DNA from: a virus
Strand: one strand, 5' to 3'
IMG/VR virus record: IMGVR_UViG_3300017967_000114
Span: 1 to 31,541 of that record
DNA: 31,541 nt
The notes beneath the pieces are model-generated. The model had not been told where the DNA came from and did not search any database. It worked only from the letters and a program-made list of their open reading frames with translations. Below, piece by piece: positions 26,326-31,541 of the stretch (position 1 is its first letter; every line of letters begins with the position of its first letter). Made by a program: the position numbers and the translations under genes.

Positions 26326-27240
26326 TTAGATAATGTACCAGTCACCAGCACCAGCAGAACCTGAGAATACACAGGTTACAGCAGCGCCTTTTGCTTCAAG
26401 AACAAGAAGATCGCCATTGGTTTCATCAGCCATAGTCTCACCAGCAACAGAAGCAGAAAGTGTAATAGCACCATTATTGATGCTTTTAATTCTAACAACT
26501 TTACCGTCTGCACCAGCAGGAAGGTCTAACTGGAAAGCGGTTGCACTGTTTGCAATAGCAAAACCAACGCTAGAACCGATAGTGGCAGTAGAAGTATATG
26601 TTCTTGTTTCAACATTAATGACAGCACCAACAACATTTTCAACGTAAATATTAGCCCAACGCTTAGTAGCGTCTCCTAAGTTAAGTGAGTTGTCAACATC
26701 TGGAAGCCAGTTTTGAGCGATTTCTGCATCAGAACCTGCGTTAATAAAGAACGCAGAACCAGAAACATCACCAGAGGTTGAGATAGCACCATCTGCAACG
26801 GTAACTTGGAATTCACCAGAAGCACCAACAATAAGACCAGTGTGACCTGAGCCGTTAACGGTGAAACCAGCAGAAGCAGTTGCTTGTGAACTGAATGTTG
26901 AAACGTCTGTGTTATTAGCACCAAGTGTGATTGCATTGTTGTCTAAAGTAATAAGACTGGTATCACTTCTAGAACCAATGGTTTTTCCGTCTTCAATTTG
27001 AAGATCCAAGCCATCAAAACCAAGTGAAGCAGAAACATCACCTTCAACATCAACAGAATTTGCTGCAAGAGTCATAAGGTTGGTGTCACCATTAACACCA
27101 ATGGTTTTTCCGTCTTGAATAACAAGATCGAAACCTGAAAGAGTAGACGAACCAGAAATTGTAGATTCACCTACAACGGTGCCCTCTTGAGTTAAATTAC
27201 CCGAGAGTTGCGCTGCACCAATTTGAAATTTATAAGCCAT
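26326..27240 (-). CDS. Fibre-like structural protein with WYII C-terminus, 304 aa
   Basis: The N-terminus MAYKFQIGAAQLSGNLTQEG is followed by two near-identical units of the form 'GFD-L-x-I-(Q/E)-DGKTIG-x-x-x-DT-x-L-(M/I)-TL' (about 33-57 and 79-103). The middle is Ser/Thr/Gly-rich beta. LPDVDNSLNLGDATKRWANIYV is a motif common at the base of fibre tip domains. The C-terminal knob has LDLPAGADGKVVRIKSINNG and ends GAGDWYII, a pattern shared with the 218-aa and 318-aa neighbours. A perfect 10-bp intrinsic terminator follows, and a long structured leader precedes it, suggesting high, independently controlled expression. ATG with GGAGGA. Confidence 0.82.
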   Translation of the reverse strand: MAYKFQIGAAQLSGNLTQEGTVVGESTISGSSTLSGFDLVIQDGKTIGVNGDTNLMTLAANSVDVEGDVSASLGFDGLDLQIEDGKTIGSRSDTSLITLDNNAITLGANNTDVSTFSSQATASAGFTVNGSGHTGLIVGASGEFQVTVADGAISTSGDVSGSAFFINAGSDAEIAQNWLPDVDNSLNLGDATKRWANIYVENVVGAVINVETRTYTSTATIGSSVGFAIANSATAFQLDLPAGADGKVVRIKSINNGAITLSASVAGETMADETNGDLLVLEAKGAAVTCVFSGSAGAGDWYII

Positions 27241-27351
27241 AATTTATATCCTCCATAAAAACGCGCCATGGCGTGTGATGCCGATGAATACGGGATCCAA
27301 CCGACACCACTGGCGCTGTAATAAATAGGACATAAATGTCGTAAGTGACCG
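27241..27351 (-). other. 111-base leader before the 304-aa fibre gene
   Basis: The longest gap in the window. On the minus strand it holds, in order, the CTATTTA motif, a GC-richer stretch, a near-palindrome around CGCCATGGCG (27260-27275, one mismatch over 16 bases), TTTTT and the GGAGGA ribosome site. I see no convincing small gene. It may act as a structured 5' leader, since its GC content is higher than that of other gaps. Confidence 0.45.
27322..27328 (-). promoter_or_regulatory. Candidate late-promoter motif CTATTTA before the 304-aa fibre gene
   Basis: CCTATTTATTACAG on the minus strand, but 81 bases before the ATG at 27240, much farther than the other sites. If used, the transcript would carry a leader holding the near-palindrome at 27260-27275. 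Confidence 0.35.
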
Positions 27352-28308
27352 CTAGTATATAAAGAATTTATCTGAGCCATTTGTATAGATACTTATGGCT
27401 CCATATGGCGACTCTAGGTAAACTTCTGAAACACCATCAATCAAATCAGCAGCAGAGGCAGTGATCTTGATATTGTATGTTTGGGCATCTCCGCCCTCGT
27501 CTTTGATTATGAAGAACTGTCCGTTTTGAAGTGTATTGGCAACAGGCAAATTAATCGTACTCGCAGCACCAATTGTCGCAGTATCAACACCAATAACATA
27601 ATCCGTCGCAGATATTGTGTAAGGAGAAGACGTTACAGATTCTCTTGCCCTGATAATACTGCCGTTTACTAAAATACTTCCTGTAAATTGGTGAGTATCA
27701 TCATCTGTGTCTCCAAACTTAGTTGATCCAGATGCTTCTAGATTAATGACAGTTTTGTTGGTGACATTGATATTTAGTTCATTTGCATTGATGGTGCCGC
27801 TCACATCAAGTGTCCCAGTCAATACAAGAGTATTACTAGCGCTCAAGAACAAAAGATTTGCTGAGCCGCTCGTTGAGTTCGATCCAGTTAAGAACTGTAA
27901 AGAGCCGGTAGGTCCTGCTGCTTGGCCTGAGCCGCCACCGCCGCCTCCTGCTGAAGATGTAACAACAATTCTACCAGAAGGATCAATTCCCAAATAAGAA
28001 GTTGTTGCAATATTCCCTGATACTGGTTCGCTCACAGAAAGATGAGTAAATGAACCAGTTCTTGTTGAAAATGTATCGGTGCCTTGATCAAAAGTGAAAT
28101 TTATATTTCCCTTTAAATTAAATTCTCCGACTTGAGATGTCGGAGCAGCGCCAAAGAAATAAGGAATTCTACCTTCGTCAGCGTTTGTTTGTTCTGCATG
28201 ACTAACATTGATAATGTCAGTGCCATCACCATCGTATGCACCACTAAAGGCGCCCGATAATATTAAGGCACTTTCGCCAACATTTCCAGATAATATGTTA
28301 TAAGCCAT
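27352..28308 (-). CDS. Fibre-like structural protein, 318 aa, paralogue of the preceding gene
   Basis: The N-terminal ~110 residues (MAYNILSGNVGESALILSGA, with a GDGTDIINVS unit) are a fibre shaft start. A Gly-rich hinge (AGGGGGGSGQAAGPTGSLQF) leads to a central segment, SGTINANELNINVTNKTVIN with FGDTDDDTHQFTGSI, that is nearly repeated in the 218-aa gene. The C-terminal knob (INLPVANTLQNGQFFIIKDE) ends NGSDKFFIY. ATG with GAGGA. A variant of the promoter motif (ATATTTA) lies 16 bases upstream. Probably part of a trimeric fibre or of a fibre set displayed together. Function beyond structure is unknown. Confidence 0.82.
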   Translation of the reverse strand: MAYNILSGNVGESALILSGAFSGAYDGDGTDIINVSHAEQTNADEGRIPYFFGAAPTSQVGEFNLKGNINFTFDQGTDTFSTRTGSFTHLSVSEPVSGNIATTSYLGIDPSGRIVVTSSAGGGGGGSGQAAGPTGSLQFLTGSNSTSGSANLLFLSASNTLVLTGTLDVSGTINANELNINVTNKTVINLEASGSTKFGDTDDDTHQFTGSILVNGSIIRARESVTSSPYTISATDYVIGVDTATIGAASTINLPVANTLQNGQFFIIKDEGGDAQTYNIKITASAADLIDGVSEVYLESPYGAISIYTNGSDKFFIY

Positions 28309-28328
28309 GAGTTATTCCTCATAATAAA

Positions 28329-28344
28329 TATTATCTAGATAATA
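28329..28344. repeat. Perfect 16-bp palindrome at a fibre-gene stop
   Basis: TATTATCTAGATAATA, fully self-complementary, contains the TAG stop of the 218-aa fibre gene and lies about 20 bases before the next start codon. It could be a protein-binding site or chance in AT-rich DNA. Confidence 0.5.
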
Positions 28345-28991
28345 AACCAATTAGTTCCACCATCAGAATAAAGAGTTACAGAAGCATTGTCACCAGAAAG
28401 ACCAACGAATGTTCCATGGTCAACAGTATCGCTTGAAGATCTTGAAATAGCAATTTGGTCTGTTGGTGTCTCGGGCCGACCACCACTAAAATCAAATTCG
28501 TCTTTAATAACAATAATTCTACCCGGAAAGACATTAGCAGCAGGCAGTGTGATCGTTGTACCTTCACTGGCTGAATATCCAATAATATAATCTGCCGGGC
28601 CCACTGTGTGGCTGGTGGCAGTTAATCTGTAATAAGAAAAGTACACTCCGCCGGTTATGCTAACACTACCGGTGAATTGATGAAAATCATCTTCTGTGTC
28701 TCCGAACTTTGTCGATCCAGATACATCAATATTTGTGACTGTCTTATTGGTCACATTAATATTAAGTTCATCAGCATTTATTGTGCCACTAACAGTTAAT
28801 GTGCCTTTTAGAGTTAACTCTGGCAAAGTGGCGTCAGTTTCGGCCGATGAACCAGTGTTGAAAACTAATCTAGAAGAACCAGTAATATCTGTCCCAGCAT
28901 GCAAAAACTGAATAGATCCCGTAGGACCTGCTCCGGAGGTGCCTCCACCAGTACTATCGCATTCAATATAAGCCCAGCCGAATTCAGCCAT
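28335..28991 (-). CDS. Short fibre-like protein, 218 aa, shaft-less duplicate
   Basis: It starts MAEFGWAYIECDSTGGGTSG and goes at once into the GAGPTGSIQFLHAG hinge. The INADELNINVTNKTVTNIDV and FGDTEDDFHQFTGSV segments then match the central part of the 318-aa neighbour, and a knob with ITLPAANVFPGRIIVIKDEF ends GTNWFII. It therefore looks like a copy of the distal two-thirds of that gene with a new, short N-terminus. The ATG touches the stop of the 142-aa gene (1-base overlap), so it is translationally coupled to it. Likely a fibre tip or short fibre subunit. Confidence 0.8.
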   Translation of the reverse strand: MAEFGWAYIECDSTGGGTSGAGPTGSIQFLHAGTDITGSSRLVFNTGSSAETDATLPELTLKGTLTVSGTINADELNINVTNKTVTNIDVSGSTKFGDTEDDFHQFTGSVSITGGVYFSYYRLTATSHTVGPADYIIGYSASEGTTITLPAANVFPGRIIVIKDEFDFSGGRPETPTDQIAISRSSSDTVDHGTFVGLSGDNASVTLYSDGGTNWFII

Positions 28992-29419
28992 TAACCTACT
29001 CCGATAGAACCAGACCAGTTAGAACCGGAAGGAGATGCGCCCTCGACTCTACCAATATTAATATTTGTTAAAGATGCATAAACAGAAACTTCATATGTAG
29101 CAGTACTATCATCACTCATAAGATAAAGAGCACTCGCCTTTACATTAAGGGTTGTTGGTCCACCATCGATTGATGATCCAATGAGAATGTAATTTTTAAC
29201 GTCATCTCTCATGCCTCTTTCAGAAAAACTAAGCCTAATTGGTTTTGTAGTTGGCGCATGATTAAGAATTGTAATTTCTTTAGTTACATATGGAAACTCA
29301 ATTTTGTGAAAAACAGTTCCGGATGCCGGTATTGCAGATGATGTAACAAAAGGCGCACCAGATGCTTGATACGAACCAACGTTATTCAGGCCAACCGAAT
29401 ATATAAAACTTGATGACAT
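28991..29419 (-). CDS. Putative small beta-rich virion protein, 142 aa
   Basis: The N-terminus FIYSVGLNNVGSYQASGAPF and the strand-rich body (VFHKIEFPYVTKEITILNHA, IRLSFSERG, ATYEVSVYASLTNINIGRVE) suggest a single beta-sandwich domain. I do not know its family. It is the first gene of the fibre block, directly after bS21. It has a strong SD (AGGAG, 7 bases before ATG) and a candidate promoter motif only 19 bases upstream, in the 27-base gap. It could be a head decoration protein or a fibre-attachment protein. Position favours a surface virion role, and nothing in the sequence decides between these. Confidence 0.75.
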   Translation of the reverse strand: MSSSFIYSVGLNNVGSYQASGAPFVTSSAIPASGTVFHKIEFPYVTKEITILNHAPTTKPIRLSFSERGMRDDVKNYILIGSSIDGGPTTLNVKASALYLMSDDSTATYEVSVYASLTNINIGRVEGASPSGSNWSGSIGVG

Positions 29420-29438
29420 CTCTAATCTCCTATCGTAT

Positions 29439-29445
29439 TAAATAG
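29439..29445 (-). promoter_or_regulatory. Candidate late-promoter motif CTATTTA before the fibre block
   Basis: AAACTATTTAATACGATA on the minus strand, 19 bases before the ATG at 29419 and next to the bS21 stop. A TACGAT box follows, then AGGAG. Confidence 0.5.
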
Positions 29446-29446
29446 T

Positions 29447-29653
29447 TTAACGGCGTCGTTTCGCCATTTCCTTTCTGTGTCTCGCAATTGCTCTTTTCTT
29501 AGCCAATCGTCTTTTAACAGATGGCTTCATGTAATGTCTTCTATCACGGCACTCTTGGATGATTCCAAGTTTTTTGCATTTTCTTGAAAACTTCTTTACG
29601 GCTCTCTCGACTGGTTCGCCTTTTTTGATCTTATATTCGTAGTTGTGTCCCAT
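29447..29653 (-). CDS. rpsU: Ribosomal protein bS21 (phage-encoded), 68 aa
   Basis: A phage-borne homologue of bacterial small-subunit protein S21. After a short lead, the EPVERAVKKFSRKCKKLGII segment followed by ECRDRRHYMKPSVKRR matches the family's 'E-P-x-x-x-A-(L/V)-(R/K)-(R/K)-F-(K/R)-x-x-C-x-(K/R)-x-G-(I/V)' helix and 'R-R-x-x-Y-x-K-P-(S/T)-x-x-(R/K)-(R/K)' region. The rest is a Lys/Arg-rich helix ending KRRR. Length matches cellular S21 (about 70 aa). I use the ATG at 29653, which shares bases with the preceding stop (TAATG); a longer frame from a TTG lies within the upstream gene. bS21 sits near the anti-Shine-Dalgarno end of 16S rRNA, so a phage copy could replace the host's and bias initiation toward phage mRNAs (inference). 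Confidence 0.93.
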   Translation of the reverse strand: MGHNYEYKIKKGEPVERAVKKFSRKCKKLGIIQECRDRRHYMKPSVKRRLAKKRAIARHRKEMAKRRR

Positions 29654-30075
29654 TACTTTTTCTCGTTCATTTTCTGCCAAATGGCAGATGTTTTATTCAT
29701 TAATTTGGAAATGTCAACACCAGCGTCGTTTGGAGCGACTCCGCTAAGAGCGCCCTGTCCTTGTGTATTTGTAGGTGCGGGGGCTGGTGTTGTTCCTTCG
29801 AAAAGATTGATACCATTATAGGCATCTTTTCCAATGGAGTCCATTAGAGTTTTTCTTTTTGCCGCAAGTCTTGCTTTGGCCTCCTCATCGGTTTCCAAGC
29901 GAGGTTGTGGCGGTTGATATTGTTGCTGCTCTACAATTGGCTGAGTGGGTGATTGTTGTGTACCCTTCATGACCTCTGCGATAATCGAAGAAAGAGTTCC
30001 ATCTTCGAACATAACTTCTTTGATGCACTCTTTGATCAGCGGCTTCAATACTTTTTTTAATTCGTTTTTATTCAT
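29653..30075 (-). CDS. Small Gln/Pro-rich head-region protein, 140 aa
   Basis: The N-terminal ~35 residues form an amphipathic helix (LKKVLKPLIKECIKEVMFED). A Gln/Pro-rich spacer (about 38-60, with QPIVEQQQYQPPQPR) follows, then a helix, TDEEAKARLAAKRKTLMDSI, and a polar tail ending IWQKMNEKK. I do not recognise a family. It overlaps the ParB-like gene by 8 bases and bS21 by 1 base, so the three are translated as a unit. Head assembly modules often hold small core proteins of this build next to the protease (T4 gp67/gp68 are such), so a minor prohead core role is plausible but unproved. Confidence 0.75.
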   Translation of the reverse strand: MNKNELKKVLKPLIKECIKEVMFEDGTLSSIIAEVMKGTQQSPTQPIVEQQQYQPPQPRLETDEEAKARLAAKRKTLMDSIGKDAYNGINLFEGTTPAPAPTNTQGQGALSGVAPNDAGVDISKLMNKTSAIWQKMNEKK

Positions 30076-30973
30076 TTTTCCTCATTTTTTTTAAATCAGA
30101 TTTTTGTGGATTATCGAAATTAACTTTACCTTGTTCTAATGCCTTGTTAACTAAAGCCTGCTTTGTGCCTGAATCTGCTGCTTGAGGCATGCCGAGTTTT
30201 CTTTGGAATTTTCCTTTTTCTCTTTGCTGTAGGCCGATGAGATTATTTGCGTACATTTCAGCAGCAGCTTCTTTTGTTGGTTCGCTAATTTTACCAGCAT
30301 TGTGCAACATTTGCAATACTTCATCGCTTATTCTTTCTAAAACATAATTTTTAATTTGTTCTGGTTTTACTGTTAATAAATTGATTTTTGTATCGTTTGT
30401 AACAACATTTCCAGCAAGAGCGGCAATTGCTAATTGAGTTGCTTTCAATGCTTTTTCGGCCCCTTTTTGTCCGGAGCCAAATGCTGGTGCTGACAGATTA
30501 TCAATAGTCATCATAGCTTCTGGATTAGTCATTACGACCTGTGACCATCGATGATGACCATCTAAAATATATTTTCCATCAAAGACTAAAATCGGTATAC
30601 GACCTTCTTTCGAACCCATTGTTACTGTATCTTCTAGAGCATATTCTGTACCGCTGAATCTATTGATCATTTGATCTCCAAGTGATTTTTCTAAGTCAAT
30701 ATCAAATTGAGTCGGAACTAAATTTTTTGCTGCGACAGGTTCGCCACTTGATACAGATATAGCTTCATCAGCGGGGCCACCAGCATCAGATTGTCCAGAC
30801 AAAGCAAGTTTTCTAAATTCTTCATCAGATGCAATCTTCTTCAATAAAGCGGTATAATCATGAAGACCTTTATCAGCGCCGGCTATAAAGGCATCTACCT
30901 TCTCGTTTTCTTTTAAAAACTTACGCCAGTTTTCAAATAGTTTTTGTTGTTTACCATAGCTTGAATAACTCAT
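30068..30973 (-). CDS. ParB/sulfiredoxin-like domain protein next to protease, 301 aa
   Basis: Residues about 88-160 carry the ParB/Srx-type core: VPTQFDIDLEKSL, then RIPILVFDGKYILDGHHRWS at about 125-144. The 'D-G-(H/N)-H-R-(W/L)' motif is the nucleotide-binding (CTP/ATP) loop of ParB-N/Srx folds. The N-terminal ~60 residues are helical. The C-terminal half (about 165-301) is helical and ends strongly basic (KSDLKKMRKNE), suitable for nucleic acid or capsid contact. ATG with AAAGGA, 4 bases after the protease stop. Its place in a head operon suggests a head-assembly or packaged role rather than plasmid-type partition. Nuclease or NTPase activity is possible for the fold but not shown. Confidence 0.8.
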   Translation of the reverse strand: MSYSSYGKQQKLFENWRKFLKENEKVDAFIAGADKGLHDYTALLKKIASDEEFRKLALSGQSDAGGPADEAISVSSGEPVAAKNLVPTQFDIDLEKSLGDQMINRFSGTEYALEDTVTMGSKEGRIPILVFDGKYILDGHHRWSQVVMTNPEAMMTIDNLSAPAFGSGQKGAEKALKATQLAIAALAGNVVTNDTKINLLTVKPEQIKNYVLERISDEVLQMLHNAGKISEPTKEAAAEMYANNLIGLQQREKGKFQRKLGMPQAADSGTKQALVNKALEQGKVNFDNPQKSDLKKMRKNE

Positions 30974-30977
30974 GATA

Positions 30978-31538
30978 TTAATCCTTTAAAATTTTGTTAA
31001 ATAAATTATCAATTTTATTTTCTTTGTGTTCTCGCATCCTGATTGGATCAGCTTTGTAATTCTTTGGATAAACGAAGGCATTCGGAGTTGATGGTTCAGA
31101 AACAATGTCGAAGCAGATCAATTGAAAATCATTCTCGACAACAGTCTTTCCCATACTCTCACGAACCGAACCAAGGCCTCTTGAAGAAATGCCTAACTTC
31201 ACTCCGGCATTAATTAGTTCTTTCAATGTTCTTCCGGATGGGGTGTCAAGAACTTTAATTTTGCCCATGACATCCTTGCCTTCCCACCAGACATCTGTAA
31301 CAATATGAGAGACATTTTTAAGATTCACAACGGAATCATCTGGGTGGTCAAGTTCGCCACAAGCACGATTATCATCAACTACTTTTTTGTAGTTCTTCAA
31401 TTCACGACTTAAAACGTCGTAAGGATAAACTCGACCATTTCCGTTCTGTTTGTCGGCGGTTTGGATACGTCCGGTAAGATACATAGCACCATTAGAGATC
31501 TCCCGCTTCTCTCGTTCAGTCAAGAGATCGGGGCACAT
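30978..31538 (-). CDS. Prohead maturation protease, gp21-like (S77-type), 186 aa or longer
   Basis: This cleaves scaffold and capsid N-termini during head maturation. The typical order is visible: GAMYLTGRIQTADKQNGNGR near the N-terminus, the ACGELDHPD motif with probable catalytic His65, then the GISSRGLGSV motif with the nucleophile Ser118 or Ser119, and FDIVSEPSTPNAFV. These correspond to the His and Ser of herpesvirus-like phage proteases such as T4 gp21. The ATG is 3 bases from the window edge and lacks a visible ribosome site, so the true start may be further upstream and the gene may be cut by the edge. The following gene begins 4 bases later. Confidence 0.9.
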   Translation of the reverse strand: MCPDLLTEREKREISNGAMYLTGRIQTADKQNGNGRVYPYDVLSRELKNYKKVVDDNRACGELDHPDDSVVNLKNVSHIVTDVWWEGKDVMGKIKVLDTPSGRTLKELINAGVKLGISSRGLGSVRESMGKTVVENDFQLICFDIVSEPSTPNAFVYPKNYKADPIRMREHKENKIDNLFNKILKD

Positions 31539-31541
31539 CCC

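Noticed and set aside
27192-27380. Possible small gene across the 27241-27351 gap
   Set aside because: It would overlap both fibre genes in another frame and lacks a ribosome site at its start. The gap is better explained as a leader.
1-31541. CRISPR arrays, tRNA genes, integrase or att sites, IS elements
   Set aside because: I saw no regularly spaced repeats, cloverleaf sequences, recombinase motifs or terminal inverted repeats in the window.

Overview
The window looks like the virion-structure module of a contractile-tailed (myovirus-type) phage of the class Caudoviricetes. Its head and tail proteins are distantly T4-like: a gp21-type prohead protease, a gp22-like scaffold, a gp23-type major capsid protein, a gp15-like sheath terminator, a gp18-like sheath, gp19-like tubes and a gp26-like baseplate or tail-assembly protein. 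The DNA is AT-rich. The SGS-rich, beta-repeat fibre proteins and the phage-borne ribosomal protein bS21 resemble those of uncultured aquatic or marine myoviruses. The host cannot be named from this sequence, but clear Shine-Dalgarno sequences before most genes point to a host that uses SD-dependent initiation.

Every gene I accept is on the minus strand and packing is tight. No gap exceeds about 110 bases, so no stretch over 300 bases lacks a gene. I saw no tRNA, rRNA, CRISPR array, IS element, integrase or attachment site. In transcription order (high to low coordinates) the layout is as follows. (1) Head maturation, 31538-29653: prohead protease, a ParB/Srx-like 'DGHHRW' protein and a small Gln/Pro-rich protein. 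(2) bS21, 29653-29447. (3) A six-gene block of surface or fibre-like proteins, 29419-23066, showing module duplication and shuffling. (4) Head shell, 22987-20006: scaffold and major capsid protein, ending in a strong terminator. (5) Neck and connector, 19904-14531: a tiny Lys/Pro-rich protein, a head-tail adaptor, an 846-aa orphan, a head-closure-like protein and a sheath terminator. (6) Tail, 14470-9186: sheath, two tandem tube proteins, and a zinc-ribbon gp26-like protein overlapping a short ORF in the +1 frame. (7) Tape measure and baseplate, 9126-328: a small protein, the tape measure, an initiator-like protein, a LysM protein, a large hub-like protein and an orphan. (8) A partial unknown gene runs off the left edge. 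Terminase and portal are not present and presumably lie beyond the right edge.

Three signals go beyond routine annotation. A short motif, CTA(A/T)TTA on the minus strand, lies before nine gene starts, in eight of them 19-31 bases upstream of the start codon. It follows each of the three intrinsic terminators within about 6-11 bases. It is a good candidate for a phage-specific late promoter element. The gp26-like gene and the following +1-frame ORF look like a tail-assembly-chaperone pair joined by recoding or by an internal TTG start. The 846-aa protein between the adaptor and head-closure genes has no structural family I recognise and is a candidate for a packaged or ejected protein.
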